Source of the DNA: Paracoccaceae bacterium
GTDB taxonomy: Bacteria > Pseudomonadota > Alphaproteobacteria > Rhodobacterales > Rhodobacteraceae
Length of the DNA stretch: 36,420 nucleotides
NCBI GenBank assembly: GCA_947449875.1
Contig: CANFSY010000014.1
Span: 1 to 36,420 of the forward strand
Direction of reading: 5' to 3'
The notes under the pieces were generated by a model that had not been told where the DNA came from, did no database searches, and saw only the letters and a program-made list of their open reading frames with translations. A program made the translations under genes and the position numbers. Below are positions 1 through 7,563 of this stretch, piece after piece. Position 1 is the stretch's first letter, and each line of letters opens with the position of its first letter.

Positions 1-455
1 AAGGCATCTGTCACGGCCAAGATCTTGCTCGTCATACCGCCACGAGAACGTCCGATGGCCTGGCTTTGAGTCCCCCTTTTGCGCCCTGTCCATGGCGGTG
101 GACTTTGGTGATGGTGCCGCAGGTCATGGTATATTCGAAATCCGCGTCCTCGGCTAATGCCTTGAACATACGGTAGAATGCATCCGCCTTCACCCATCGC
201 CGGAAGCGTTTGAAGACGGTGTTCCAGCGACAGAACTCCGCCGGAAGATCGCGCAAAGGGCAGCCCGTGCGGGCAATCCACAACACAGCCTCGACGAACA
301 ATCGAGGATCAGGTCCAGTCCGACCGGGATCACATTCCCGGCCAAGGCAGTGCGGGGCAATGATATCCCATTGAGTGTCAGTCAGTGTCGTGCGGATCAA
401 GGTGACCTCCCATTTGGCAACCTTGAATCACTCAATTCACGATTTGGGAATCCTC
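1..455 (-). mobile_element. IS5-family insertion sequence, truncated by the window's left edge
   Basis: The transposase reading on the minus strand, described in the next entry, is the basis of this call. The element enters from beyond position 1. Its 5' end lies a little upstream of the transposase start, probably near 430-455, where the sequence changes character; I could not fix a terminal inverted repeat because the other end is outside the window. The right boundary is therefore an estimate. Confidence 0.6.
32..400 (-). CDS. IS5-family transposase, first reading frame (orfA type)
   Basis: The product resembles the N-terminal half of IS5-family transposases (DUF4096 type). It opens with a segment like LTDTQWDIIAPHC, followed by WIARTGCPLRDLP and a region around WNTVFKRFRRW, all typical of this group. 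The frame ends early, after the conserved KGGLKA segment. One nucleotide back, in the -1 frame, the expected continuation QAIGRSRGGMTSKILAV runs to the window edge. The switch coincides with an A4G5 run on the minus strand (gcAAAAGGGGGactc). Members of the IS5/IS427 group commonly express transposase by frameshifting between two frames, so this may be programmed rather than damage. The catalytic DDE part of the second frame lies outside the window, so activity cannot be judged. Confidence 0.75.
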   Translation of the reverse strand: MIRTTLTDTQWDIIAPHCLGRECDPGRTGPDPRLFVEAVLWIARTGCPLRDLPAEFCRWNTVFKRFRRWVKADAFYRMFKALAEDADFEYTMTCGTITKVHRHGQGAKGGLKARPSDVLVAV

Positions 456-808
456 AAACGGCAACACAGCCTAGATGCAAAGCAAATTTATCTAGGGAAC
501 CCATCGCTGATAGCTGGCCCAGATGATCCATTTGACGTCGAACACACAAACGCCTTGGTTGGTCTTCTTCCTGCCAACGCCCAGTGGATTAGCTTGTGTA
601 TCCGGCCGAACGCAGACTGAATGTCGTTGTTGATTGGTGTCGATGGAATGGAAAGGTTTAGCGCGAGGCCGTGGGCGTCGTGGTATCTTAGCGGCCTATC
701 TGGCGGGGCGCGACGAAGACACCGCAGCGGCCTTGGGCCTTATTCTCCTGGCCGCTTATATGGCAGGGAGCCCGCGCGGGCTTGCTAGCGACAGGACTCG
801 TTCTCGTT
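456..808. other. Non-coding or unrecognised stretch between two IS remnants
   Basis: I recognise no gene here. Short open frames exist on both strands, but none resembles a known protein and they overlap one another. The sequence is probably flanking debris from repeated IS insertion and deletion. A palindromic segment sits near 769-782 (gcccgcgcgggc), too short to interpret. Confidence 0.5.
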
Positions 809-1127
809 TCATAGCCAGCGCATGACGGTTGCGGCGAGGGCTGAGAGGAAGACTTTTCGACATCTGTCGTAGCGGGTGGCAACAGGTCGACCGTCGTTCA
901 TCCGACAGCCGATGGGCATGCTGCAGATAAAGCAGCCCCGCCACCAATCTGGGAGGTGTGGCCGGCCGGCCGGTCGCCGACGGAAAGAACCCCAACCATT
1001 CCCGCTCGAAGACTTCCCAGTCGATCAGGGCCGTCAACTTCACCAATTCGTGGCGGTGATCGAAGATGTCGACCAGCCGCGGGCGGAGCAGGTCATCTTG
1101 TTAAGACGGGCGCGTGCGGTGCTTCAT
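809..1127 (-). pseudogene. IS5-family transposase remnant, N- and C-terminal ends joined after internal deletion
   Basis: Read leftward from an ATG at 1127, the frame gives MKHRTRPS, then an in-frame TAA at 1101-1103, then about 60 residues typical of an IS5-group transposase N-terminus, including LIDWEVFEREW and TGRPATPPRLVAGLLYLQH, ending at RLSDE near 898. Directly after this, in another frame, the characteristic IS5 transposase C-terminus appears (RPVATRYDRCRKVFLSALAA, ending MRWL and a stop at 809-811). The central catalytic DDE region, normally several hundred residues, is missing. The gene therefore carries a nonsense codon, a large internal deletion and a frame change and cannot make a transposase. 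Whether both ends come from one element or two related ones cannot be told from this copy. It is a different subgroup from the element at the left edge. Confidence 0.8.
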
Positions 1128-1371
1128 TTGGATACCGAACTTGCAGGGTTCTGAATGAAATCATAGAAAGCTTGCAGGCGGAGGCGAGAAAAAACGTCAG
1201 ATTATTGCGCAAAAGCAATGGGACGGAGGTTGTTCAGGGCGAACTAAACAGGATAGACCTTTGGCAGGCTTTCGTTCTTTACTGCATGCATATCGTTTAT
1301 CGTTCACAACTTGTCAGCACCTGAACACAAGCCATACTCAAATGCGATCAATCACACAGGAATTTCTACGC
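1128..1371. other. A+T-richer spacer with a possible gene-tail fragment on the plus strand
   Basis: From about 1150 to 1324 the plus strand is open and reads like protein (LNEIIESLQAEARK... ending YRSQLVST), but no start codon with a ribosome binding site precedes it, and the frame runs backwards into the IS remnant. It could be the C-terminal end of a gene cut by the insertion. I do not recognise the family. No other feature is seen here. Confidence 0.25.
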
Positions 1372-2421
1372 TCATCCGGTTCGGACAGCGAACTTTTCTT
1401 TAAATTTAAGGGCAGGGGATTCAATCCACCGATAGGATGCGCACGAAACTATATAGGTTAGCGGGATTAAGATAAATAGATCAAGGGTGTGCAATACATT
1501 AGGTTTAAAGCTATCCTCGCCAACAGTCATCCAGAACAGCTTGTAGATTGGATAATGCCAAAGATATAGGCCGTAGGAGACTTTTCCGACCAAGCGAAGA
1601 CATTCATTGCGAAGCATCAAGTTGATCATGCCGTTCCCGCCACCCACTGCGTTGGAAATAATGCAGGCTGTAGCTACTGCCACACCGGTGGTGCCGGTTT
1701 GATAATACCAATTGGGTTCGCAGACTAGCACAAATAGCAAGAAAGAGGCTGCTATTGCCGCTGCGGATCCCAACCAGGCGAACGAAAGCGTCTTATGAGA
1801 ACCAAACGCACCGAGTGCTGCGCCGATCAAGATGGTGTCGGCCCGCGTGTCGAAGCCATTACTGATCCGACTGGCTGTTGCGCCACCGTCGAGCACGCTG
1901 AACCTGTGCGCAATAATCATGACTGCCAATGCTAAACAAAACCAAACGATTTTCTCAGTTCGAATGAGTCTATTAGCAGCGATAAGGATTATTGGCCAAA
2001 GAATGTAAAACTGCTCTTCAATTGAAAGGCTCCACGTGTGGCCCAACGCGGCGAGGTTCCACAAATCAAATGCACGCACCCAATTAGAGAAGTATAACAA
2101 AGCTGGAATCGAGAACGAGGCTACCGTTCGGATTGAAATGCCAAACGCTAGGTAAAACGCTGACACGAATATAACTACGGTGACTAGACAAGGGGCTAGC
2201 CTTAACATTCTTCGGGCGTAGAAATTTAATAGGTTAATCGATGATGTAGTGCGAAGTTCAGACAGTAATATCCTTGTCATAAGAAAGCCACTCAAGGTAA
2301 AGAAGATGTCAACACCCAAAGCGCCGTGATGGAAGCCAAACATACCGTGGAAATGCGAGAAAATAACTATCACAACGGCTACACCGCGCAGTCCGTCTAG
2401 TTCTTGGGTCTGGGAAATCAT
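1372..2421 (-). CDS. Acyltransferase family 3 membrane protein (OafA/YrhL type)
   Basis: This is a multi-pass integral membrane O-acyltransferase of the family that acetylates or acylates surface polysaccharides, lipopolysaccharide or peptidoglycan. The 349-residue product has the family's opening LDGLRG (residues 8-13), with Arg12 and the conserved His23 (SHFHG) expected to take part in acyl transfer. It continues with GVDIFFTLSGFLMT and, further on, the SLSIEEQFYILWP motif, then a series of hydrophobic segments ending in the usual YRWIESP tail. Length and motif order suggest a complete gene. The start ATG at 2421 lacks a clear Shine-Dalgarno sequence. The gene is visibly more A+T-rich than the housekeeping genes to its right and is flanked by IS5 and IS66 remnants, so I infer horizontal acquisition. 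The acceptor substrate is unknown, and no other polysaccharide gene is present in the window. Confidence 0.85.
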   Translation of the reverse strand: MISQTQELDGLRGVAVVIVIFSHFHGMFGFHHGALGVDIFFTLSGFLMTRILLSELRTTSSINLLNFYARRMLRLAPCLVTVVIFVSAFYLAFGISIRTVASFSIPALLYFSNWVRAFDLWNLAALGHTWSLSIEEQFYILWPIILIAANRLIRTEKIVWFCLALAVMIIAHRFSVLDGGATASRISNGFDTRADTILIGAALGAFGSHKTLSFAWLGSAAAIAASFLLFVLVCEPNWYYQTGTTGVAVATACIISNAVGGGNGMINLMLRNECLRLVGKVSYGLYLWHYPIYKLFWMTVGEDSFKPNVLHTLDLFILIPLTYIVSCASYRWIESPALKFKEKFAVRTG

Positions 2422-2679
2422 TAAAGTTCGCGTTCGTGAAGTTTGTAAAATCTGAACGGCACTTGAATTTACCCCCTGTGTTTAATAAACATGTGCAACG
2501 ATAAGAAGTAGACATGGCGCTTTATATATTTCCGCGGCTGAAATAGCGCTTTTTCGGTACCACGAAGCTAAGCTCAGAGCAAACGTTTTTTGGCCGCCAA
2601 CATTCCGATTTTCGCCCGACCTGCGACGCCACGCCAGATGAGGAGTGTGCGTGAGTTTCTCAGGGACTGGGGGGTGGAT

Positions 2680-2955
2680 AGTCTGTTCCTGACCGATGGG
2701 CCTGTGGCCATAGACACCAACTCGGCCGAACGCGCCCGACGCGCTGTTGGAACCCGACGCCCTATGGAATCTGCAGGAAAAATTGGCTCTTTCCAGAGGC
2801 CAATACCAGTGGAGAAACCCTCGCACGGGCGATGACGGTCATTGAAACCGCAAAGATCAACGGTCTCGATCTGCTGGCCTGCCTCGCTGAACTCCTCAAC
2901 CTCAGCCATGATCACAAAATCAAAAGACTGGGTGCACTGCTCGCGTGGAACGGGT
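2680..2955 (+). pseudogene. IS66-family transposase C-terminal remnant, frameshifted
   Basis: The plus strand carries a decayed copy of the IS66 transposase C-terminus. The first piece reads DGPVAIDTNSAERA, matching the family's DGRIELDNNxVERxIRP block. It leaves frame near 2785, and the adjacent frame continues LFPEANTSGETLARAM then TVIETAKINGLDLLACLAEL, equivalent to the usual SDGGGExWAxxxSLIETAKLNGVDPxAYL segment. It finishes with a degenerate version of the LLPWNW ending (LLAWNG). The rest of the transposase is absent. Matching is by recognition of family motifs in the translation; the exact left border is uncertain because similarity fades before about 2690. Confidence 0.7.
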
Positions 2956-3301
2956 CGCCCGCGGCAGTCGCAATTGCCAGTCAAGCCGCATCAACTGCGG
3001 TAGAAACGGGGCTGTGGCTGTCAGCATAACATGTTCGATCTTAGGGGTCAGGAAACCCTTGATCACGTCTAGGACCAGCACTTTCTTTGCGACACTGGCC
3101 TCTCACATACGACCCCTCTTGGGCTTTTGAAATACGATAAAAGGTCTGGGGATATGTTCGCCAACAAGAATATTATATAACCCTAAAAACAATAGTATAC
3201 CTGCCCAAAACAATTAACGTTACGCGGAGTTTGAAAGACTCCGGAAACCTTCAGGAGAACGGTGTGCGCGCAGACCAAACTGCCCCCCGCCCTTCCCCGC
3301 A
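2956..3301. other. Intergenic region between the IS66 remnant and mrp
   Basis: No gene is recognised. The section from about 3130 to 3215 is distinctly A+T-rich. It probably marks the junction between the mobile, decayed patch on the left and the core chromosome beginning with mrp. No tRNA or obvious attachment repeat is visible at the junction. Confidence 0.5.
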
Positions 3302-4402
3302 TCAGCCCATGCCGCCGTCGATCAAACGGCGGGCAAGGCGGATATAGGGTTCGGCCAAGGGGCTGTCGGTGGCGGCAATCGGTGTGCCCGCATCGCCGGC
3401 AACCCGCACCGCAAGATCAAGGGGCAATTCGCCCAAAAACGGCAGGTTCAGCTTCAAAGCCTCGGCAGCGACACCGCCGTGGCCGAAGATATGCGCCTCA
3501 TGCCCGCAGTTAGGGCAGATATAGGTCGACATGTTTTCGATCAGGCCCAAGACAGGCACCTTAAGCTTGTCAAACATATCCAGCGCCTTGCGCGCGTCCA
3601 GCAGCGCCACGTCTTGCGGCGTCGACACCACGATGGCCCCTGTCAGATGGGTGCGCTGTGCCAGCGTCAGTTGCACATCGCCCGTGCCCGGCGGCAGGTC
3701 AATCACCAGCACATCCAACCGCCCCCACGCCACTTGGTTGATCAGTTGCTGCAAGGCCCCCATCAGCATCGGGCCGCGCCAAATCACGGCCTCGTCCTCT
3801 TTCAGCATCAGGCCGATCGACATCATCGTCACGCCGTGCGCGTGCAAGGGTTCAATCGTCTTGCCATCGGGCGAGGCGGGGCGCTTGGACACGCCCATCA
3901 TGCGCGGCTGCGAGGGGCCGTAGATATCAGCATCCAACAACCCCACCCGCCGCCCCTGCCGCGCCAGCGCGACGGCAAGGTTCGACGCCACGGTGGATTT
4001 GCCCACCCCCCCCTTGCCCGAGGCCACAGCGATAATCCGGTCCACCCCTGACACCCGCGCAGGCCCGCCCTGATGCGGCGTGGGATGGCCGCCGACCTTC
4101 AACGAGGGCGGTTCGGCCGCAGTGGGTTTGGCGGCAGGCGCGGGCTTGGCGGCGGGGCCGTGGGCGGTCAGCACGATTTGCACCGATGTCACCCCGGGCA
4201 AAGCGCGCAGTGCGGATTCGGCCGCCTGCTGCACCGGCCCAAGGCTGCGCGCATGATCGGCTGAGGGCGATTCGATCACAAAACGCACAGAACCGCTCTC
4301 GATCACCAAGGCGCGGATCAGATCGTCGCCCACCAGCGTCCCGCCCCCGGGGGTGGCAATCTGCGCCAAGGTCGCCATCACAAGATCGCGTGTCGGTTCC
4401 AT
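3302..4402 (-). CDS. mrp: Mrp/NBP35-family P-loop ATPase (iron-sulfur cluster carrier)
   Basis: This cytoplasmic ATPase binds and transfers Fe-S clusters to target apoproteins (the ApbC/Mrp family). The 366-residue protein has an N-terminal MIP18/DUF59-like domain (about residues 1-80), an Ala/Pro-rich linker (about 82-105), and the MinD-like ATPase domain. That domain has a deviant Walker [10 protein letters not shown] (residues 129-137), then [24 protein letters not shown] and a CPNC pair (Cys296, Cys299), the ligands for the bridging cluster. The start ATG at 4402 is preceded by AGGAGA at good spacing. It is transcribed leftward towards the decayed patch and appears to stand alone. All hallmark residues are present, so function is likely intact. 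Confidence 0.93.
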   Translation of the reverse strand: MEPTRDLVMATLAQIATPGGGTLVGDDLIRALVIESGSVRFVIESPSADHARSLGPVQQAAESALRALPGVTSVQIVLTAHGPAAKPAPAAKPTAAEPPSLKVGGHPTPHQGGPARVSGVDRIIAVASGKGGVGKSTVASNLAVALARQGRRVGLLDADIYGPSQPRMMGVSKRPASPDGKTIEPLHAHGVTMMSIGLMLKEDEAVIWRGPMLMGALQQLINQVAWGRLDVLVIDLPPGTGDVQLTLAQRTHLTGAIVVSTPQDVALLDARKALDMFDKLKVPVLGLIENMSTYICPNCGHEAHIFGHGGVAAEALKLNLPFLGELPLDLAVRVAGDAGTPIAATDSPLAEPYIRLARRLIDGGMG

Positions 4403-4569
4403 GTCATTCTCCTGCGTTCAAAGCGTAGCTAACCTGTGGCGCTTTGGGCCAAAGGGCAAGCCTGTCTTCGCATATCGCTTAAGAAATGGGCGACGAACCT
4501 GATAAATATGAAGATATTTTGACGCCAAGCCATGCGCAGAGTGCATGGCGGCATTGAAGGATGGGTGGA

Positions 4570-4598
4570 TTGTGCAGGTGCAGCATTTGCCCCATGTT
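4570..4598 (+). promoter_or_regulatory. Possible heat-shock-sigma (RpoH-type) promoter for the DUF1127-CcsR unit
   Basis: A TTGTGC element at 4570-4575 and CCCATGTT at 4591-4598 are separated by 15 bases. This resembles the CTTG...CCCATNT layout used by RpoH-class sigma factors. In R. sphaeroides the orthologous DUF1127-cuckoo RNA transcript is known to be RpoHI/RpoHII dependent. The match is loose and chosen by eye, so the position is tentative. Confidence 0.3.
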
Positions 4599-4672
4599 TG
4601 CCCTAACAGCGCCGGACCCGATCAGACAGTGACAGACAGGGGCGGCGGTGTAGAAAGAATGTGAGGCTGAAA

Positions 4673-4888
4673 ATGGCATATATGAATTCGACTCGTTCCG
4701 CGCATCTGAGCTTTTATGATCGTTTCGCGGCTTTGGCTGCGGCGGCAAAGGATATGATCGCGCGTCGCCGGGTGTTCAATCAAACGCTGTTTGAACTGAG
4801 CCATCTGTCCGACCGCGACCTGTCGGACCTTGGCCTGAGCCGTGCGAATATCACCGAAGTGGCCCGCGAGGCTGCGTATAAAGTTTAA
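4673..4888 (+). CDS. ccaF1: DUF1127 small RNA-binding protein, CcaF1-like
   Basis: The product has 71 residues, beginning MAYMNSTRSAHLSFYDRF and ending in the DUF1127 core (RRRVFNQTLFELSHLSDRDL, then SDLGLSRANI). A GTG 12 bases upstream is also in frame, but the ATG at 4673 is preceded by GAGG at suitable spacing and gives the usual MAY... start of this family. In R. sphaeroides the 71-residue DUF1127 protein CcaF1 (RSP_6037) is encoded immediately upstream of, and cotranscribed with, four CcsR small RNAs. It binds RNA and affects sRNA maturation and RNA turnover. The same arrangement is seen here: the stop codon is only about a dozen bases before the first CcsR hairpin. I infer orthology from size, family and context. 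Confidence 0.85.
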   Translation: MAYMNSTRSAHLSFYDRFAALAAAAKDMIARRRVFNQTLFELSHLSDRDLSDLGLSRANITEVAREAAYKV

Positions 4889-4894
4889 TCTTGC

Positions 4895-4975
4895 CCCAAA
4901 CTTGCAACCTCCTCCCTGCAAGTCGTTGGTCAAGTGCGGCGGTGCTCTCCTCCTCTCTGGCATCGTCGCTTTTCT
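4895..4975 (+). ncRNA. ccsR1: Cuckoo sRNA 1 (CcsR1-like), two CCUCCUCC-loop hairpins
   Basis: The first hairpin has a perfect 6-bp stem, CTTGCA (4901-4906) with TGCAAG (4917-4922), closing the loop ACCTCCTCCC. The second has a 10-bp stem with G-U pairs (4936-4945 with 4960-4969) around a TCTCCTCCT-containing loop and is followed by TTTT. Two stem-loops exposing an anti-Shine-Dalgarno-like CCUCCUCCC sequence define the cuckoo RNA family. The exact 5' and 3' ends, set by processing, are estimates. Confidence 0.8.
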
Positions 4976-4984
4976 ACACGGTCC

Positions 4985-5082
4985 GCACGCGGGCCAGACT
5001 TCGGCGGCCCGGATCTCCTCCCCTGGGTCATCGGACAGGCGGCACCTTCAACCTCCTCCCTGAGGGTGCCGCATCCGTTTTC
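4985..5082 (+). ncRNA. ccsR2: Cuckoo sRNA 2 (CcsR2-like)
   Basis: The first hairpin is the weaker one: 5006-5011 (GGCCCG) with 5024-5029 (TGGGTC), including G-U pairs, around a loop holding TCTCCTCCCC. The second is a 12-bp stem (5039-5050 with 5061-5072, one G-U pair) closing the loop ACCTCCTCCC, followed by a T-rich stretch (5078-5081). Boundaries are estimates. Confidence 0.78.
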
Positions 5083-5160
5083 GTCTGACCCCGACCTCCT
5101 CCCCGGGTGATGACATTTGCGGCGGTGCCCGGTCTCCTCCCCCGGTCATCGCCGCGCCAA
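5083..5160 (+). ncRNA. ccsR3: Cuckoo sRNA 3 (CcsR3-like)
   Basis: The first hairpin has a short 4-bp stem, CCCG (5090-5093) with CGGG (5104-5107), closing the loop ACCTCCTCCC. The second is long: 5119-5132 pairs with 5142-5155 (one mismatch, one G-U) around the loop TCTCCTCCC. No T-run follows this unit directly, so its 3' end is probably made by processing. Boundaries are estimates. Confidence 0.75.
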
Positions 5161-5189
5161 TCGGGCGCTGGTTATCGCGCCTTACGGTG

Positions 5190-5270
5190 TACGCGGGCCT
5201 TGTCCTCCTCCCTGAGGCCCCCGGACCAGCGGCGACCTCGACCTCCTCCCCGAGGTCGCCGCACATCCTT
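5190..5270 (+). ncRNA. ccsR4: Cuckoo sRNA 4 (CcsR4-like)
   Basis: The first hairpin pairs 5195-5201 with 5214-5220 around a loop with TCCTCCTCCC. The second is a perfect 12-bp stem, 5229-5240 with 5251-5262, closing ACCTCCTCCC, followed by a T-containing tail. It is the last of the four paired-hairpin units and ends a few bases before the shared terminator. Boundaries are estimates. Confidence 0.8.
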
Positions 5271-5277
5271 TCCAAGC

Positions 5278-5307
5278 AAAAAGCCCGCTGTCACCAGCGG
5301 GCTTTTT
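5278..5307 (+). terminator. Bidirectional rho-independent terminator
   Basis: A perfect 8-bp GC-rich stem, GCCCGCTG (5283-5290) with CAGCGGGC (5295-5302), has a TCAC loop, an A5 run before it and a T5 run after it. It would end the ccaF1-CcsR transcript rightward and could also end the leftward methylmalonyl-CoA mutase transcript. Confidence 0.9.
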
Positions 5308-5315
5308 GTTTGGGG

Positions 5316-5350
5316 CAAGGCCGGGGGGCTGCGCGCCCCCCGGACCCTTG
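5316..5350 (-). terminator. Strong GC hairpin just downstream of the mutase gene
   Basis: CCGGGGGGC (5321-5329) pairs with GCCCCCCGG (5335-5343), and flanking CAAGG/CCTTG extends the stem. It lies 9 bases past the mutase stop. It resembles the hairpin half of the intergenic repeat found at 7510, 31383 and 33081, but lacks the GGATATTT...TATGAAAG tail. Confidence 0.6.
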
Positions 5351-5358
5351 CGGCGCGG

Positions 5359-7482
5359 TTAACGCGTGGCGCGGATCAGGGCGAGGATGTCGGCAGCGGC
5401 TTTGGGGATATGGGTGCCGGGGCCGAAGATGGCCTTGACGCCTTTGGATTTCAGGAATTCGTAATCCTGCGCCGGAATAACACCGCCACAGATCACAAGA
5501 ATGTCGCCTGCACCTTTGGCAACGAGGGCTTCGATCAGCTTTGGGGCCAGCGTCATGTGGCCTGCGGCTTGCGACGAGATGCCGATGACATGCACATCAT
5601 TGTCGATGGCGTCTTGTGCTGCCTCTTCGGGGGTTTGAAACAGCGGGCCCATGTCAACGTCAAAGCCCATATCGGCAAAGGCCGTGGCGATAACTTTGGC
5701 ACCGCGATCATGGCCGTCTTGGCCCATTTTGACCACCAGCATCCGCGGGCGGCGGCCTTCCTCGGCCTCGAACGCCAGAATATCGGCTTGAATCGCTTCG
5801 AACCCTGCATCGCCGTCATAGCCTGCGCCGTAGACACCGGCGAGGGTTTTGACCTCGGCCCTGTGGCGGCCAAAGACGTTTTCCATCGCGGTCGAAATCT
5901 CTCCAACCGTAGCGCGGGCGCGGGCGGCTGTGATGGCGGCGTCTAACAGATTACCGTCAGAGCGGGCGGCGGCTTCCAAGGCTTGCAAGGCGGCTTGGGC
6001 TGCGGTTTCATCGCGCGCGGCGCGGGTGGCGTGCAGGCGGGCGATCTGGGAATCGCGCACGGCGATGTTGTCGATCGACAAGATATCAACCGGCGTGTCG
6101 GTTTCGGGCTGGTATTTGTTCACCCCCACAATCACATCGGTGCCGCGATCAATCAGCGATTGACGGCGCGCGGCACTTTCTTCGATGCGCAGTTTGGGCA
6201 TGCCAGAGGCGACGGCCTTGGTCATACCGCCCAAGGATTCCACCTCTTCGATCAGCTTCCACGCCTCTTCGGCCAACTGCGCCGTAAGGGTTTCGACATA
6301 ATAGCTGCCCGCCAGCGGATCGGCGACATGGGTGATGCCGGTTTCTTCTTGCAAAATCAGCTGCGTGTTGCGCGCAATGCGGGCAGAGGCTTCGGTGGGC
6401 AGGGCCATCGCCTCGTCAAAGGAATTCGTGTGCAGCGATTGGGTGCCGCCCAGAACAGCCGACATCGCCTCATAGGCCGTGCGGATTACGTTGTTGTAGG
6501 GGTCTTTTTCCTGCAACGACACGCCAGAGGTTTGGCAATGCGTGCGCAGCATCAGGCTTTCGGGCTTTTTCGCGCCAAATTCGGCCATGATGCGGTGCCA
6601 CAGCAGGCGGGCGGCGCGCAGTTTGGCGGCCTCCATGAAGAAATTCATGCCGATGGCGAAGAAGAACGACAGGCGGGGGGCGAAATCGTCAACGTTCATG
6701 CCGCGCGCCAGCGCCGTTCGGACATATTCGCGCCCATCGGCAAGGGTAAAGCCCAGTTCCTGCACCAAATTCGCGCCCGCTTCCTGCATGTGGTAGCCAG
6801 AGATCGAGATCGAATTGAACTTGGGCATCTCGCGCGCGGTGTAGTCAATAATATCGGCCACGATCCGCATCGAAGGTTCGGGCGGATAGATATAGGTGTT
6901 GCGCACCATGAATTCTTTGAGAATGTCGTTCTGGATCGTGCCCGACAGGGCCGCGCGCGCCACCCCCTGCTCTTCGCCGGCCACGATGAAATTGGCCAGA
7001 ATCGGGATCACCGCGCCGTTCATGGTCATCGAGACCGAGACTTTGTCCAAGGGAATCCCGTCAAACAGGATCTTCATATCCTCAACCGAATCAATCGCCA
7101 CACCGGCCTTGCCAACATCGCCGACCACACGGGGATGATCGGAATCGTAGCCACGGTGGGTGGCCAGATCGAAGGCGACGGACACGCCTTGTTGGCCCGC
7201 CGCCAGCGCCTTGCGGTAAAAGTTGTTCGATTCCTCTGCCGTGGAAAAGCCCGCATATTGCCGGATCGTCCAAGGGCGGCCCGCATACATCGTGGCGCGC
7301 ACACCGCGCGTGAAGGGGGCAAGGCCGGGATAGCCGCCCATATGGGGCAGGTTTGCGGTGTCTTCCGCCGTGTAAAGCGGCTTGACCGCGATGCCTTCCA
7401 GCGTGGCCCACGTTAGGGTATCGGGCGACTTGCCCTTAAGGTCACGGGTTGCGAGGGCTTCCCAGTCAGCGCGGGGGGTCAT
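5359..7482 (-). CDS. scpA: Methylmalonyl-CoA mutase (adenosylcobalamin-dependent)
   Basis: It interconverts methylmalonyl-CoA and succinyl-CoA, the last step of propionyl-CoA assimilation. The 707-residue single-chain protein is the length of the catalytic subunit. The N-terminal TIM-barrel domain shows [15 protein letters not shown], the [18 protein letters not shown] segment and [17 protein letters not shown]. The C-terminal cobalamin-binding domain (about residues 570-707) contains the DxHxxG motif at 589-594 (DGHDRG), whose His591 replaces the lower axial ligand of B12. The start ATG at 7482 follows AAAGGAC. It lies downstream of pccA in the same direction, separated by 81 bases that hold a hairpin repeat, so it is probably the last gene of the propionate operon. 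A separate epimerase and the MeaB chaperone are not in the window. Confidence 0.96.
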   Translation of the reverse strand: MTPRADWEALATRDLKGKSPDTLTWATLEGIAVKPLYTAEDTANLPHMGGYPGLAPFTRGVRATMYAGRPWTIRQYAGFSTAEESNNFYRKALAAGQQGVSVAFDLATHRGYDSDHPRVVGDVGKAGVAIDSVEDMKILFDGIPLDKVSVSMTMNGAVIPILANFIVAGEEQGVARAALSGTIQNDILKEFMVRNTYIYPPEPSMRIVADIIDYTAREMPKFNSISISGYHMQEAGANLVQELGFTLADGREYVRTALARGMNVDDFAPRLSFFFAIGMNFFMEAAKLRAARLLWHRIMAEFGAKKPESLMLRTHCQTSGVSLQEKDPYNNVIRTAYEAMSAVLGGTQSLHTNSFDEAMALPTEASARIARNTQLILQEETGITHVADPLAGSYYVETLTAQLAEEAWKLIEEVESLGGMTKAVASGMPKLRIEESAARRQSLIDRGTDVIVGVNKYQPETDTPVDILSIDNIAVRDSQIARLHATRAARDETAAQAALQALEAAARSDGNLLDAAITAARARATVGEISTAMENVFGRHRAEVKTLAGVYGAGYDGDAGFEAIQADILAFEAEEGRRPRMLVVKMGQDGHDRGAKVIATAFADMGFDVDMGPLFQTPEEAAQDAIDNDVHVIGISSQAAGHMTLAPKLIEALVAKGAGDILVICGGVIPAQDYEFLKSKGVKAIFGPGTHIPKAAADILALIRATR

Positions 7483-7509
7483 GGCGATGTCCTTTTTGCG
7501 GCGGCGGAA

Positions 7510-7561
7510 CCGGGGGCTGTCGGCCCCCGGACCCCCGAGGATATTTGGGCAAGTATGAAAG
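7510..7561. repeat. Intergenic repeat copy 1 (hairpin plus GGATATTT...TATGAAAG tail)
   Basis: CCGGGGGC (7510-7517) pairs with GCCCCCGG (7523-7530), followed by ACCCCCGAGGATATTTGGGC and AAGTATGAAAG. The tail recurs at about 31403-31432 and 33089-33117. It lies between pccA and the mutase gene and might act as a processing or attenuation site in the operon. Confidence 0.75.
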
Positions 7562-7563
7562 GG

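Noticed and set aside
375-620. 81-codon frame beside the IS5 transposase
   Set aside because: Begins inside the transposase on the opposite strand, and the translation shows no recognisable family.
2482-2984. Overlapping minus-strand frames over the IS66 remnant
   Set aside because: They are antisense to recognisable IS66 sequence and are not protein-like.
4901-5262. Recurrent CCTCCTCCC units resembling a CRISPR or simple tandem repeat
   Set aside because: Spacing is irregular, the shared part is only 8-10 bases, and each copy sits in the loop of a different stem; the paired-hairpin cuckoo RNA explanation fits better.
5983-7416. Long open frame on the plus strand across the mutase gene
   Set aside because: It is antisense to a clearly conserved enzyme, and its His/Gly/Arg-rich translation is typical of the complement of GC-rich coding DNA. 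Similar frames opposite pccA, pccB, topA and gabT were rejected for the same reason.
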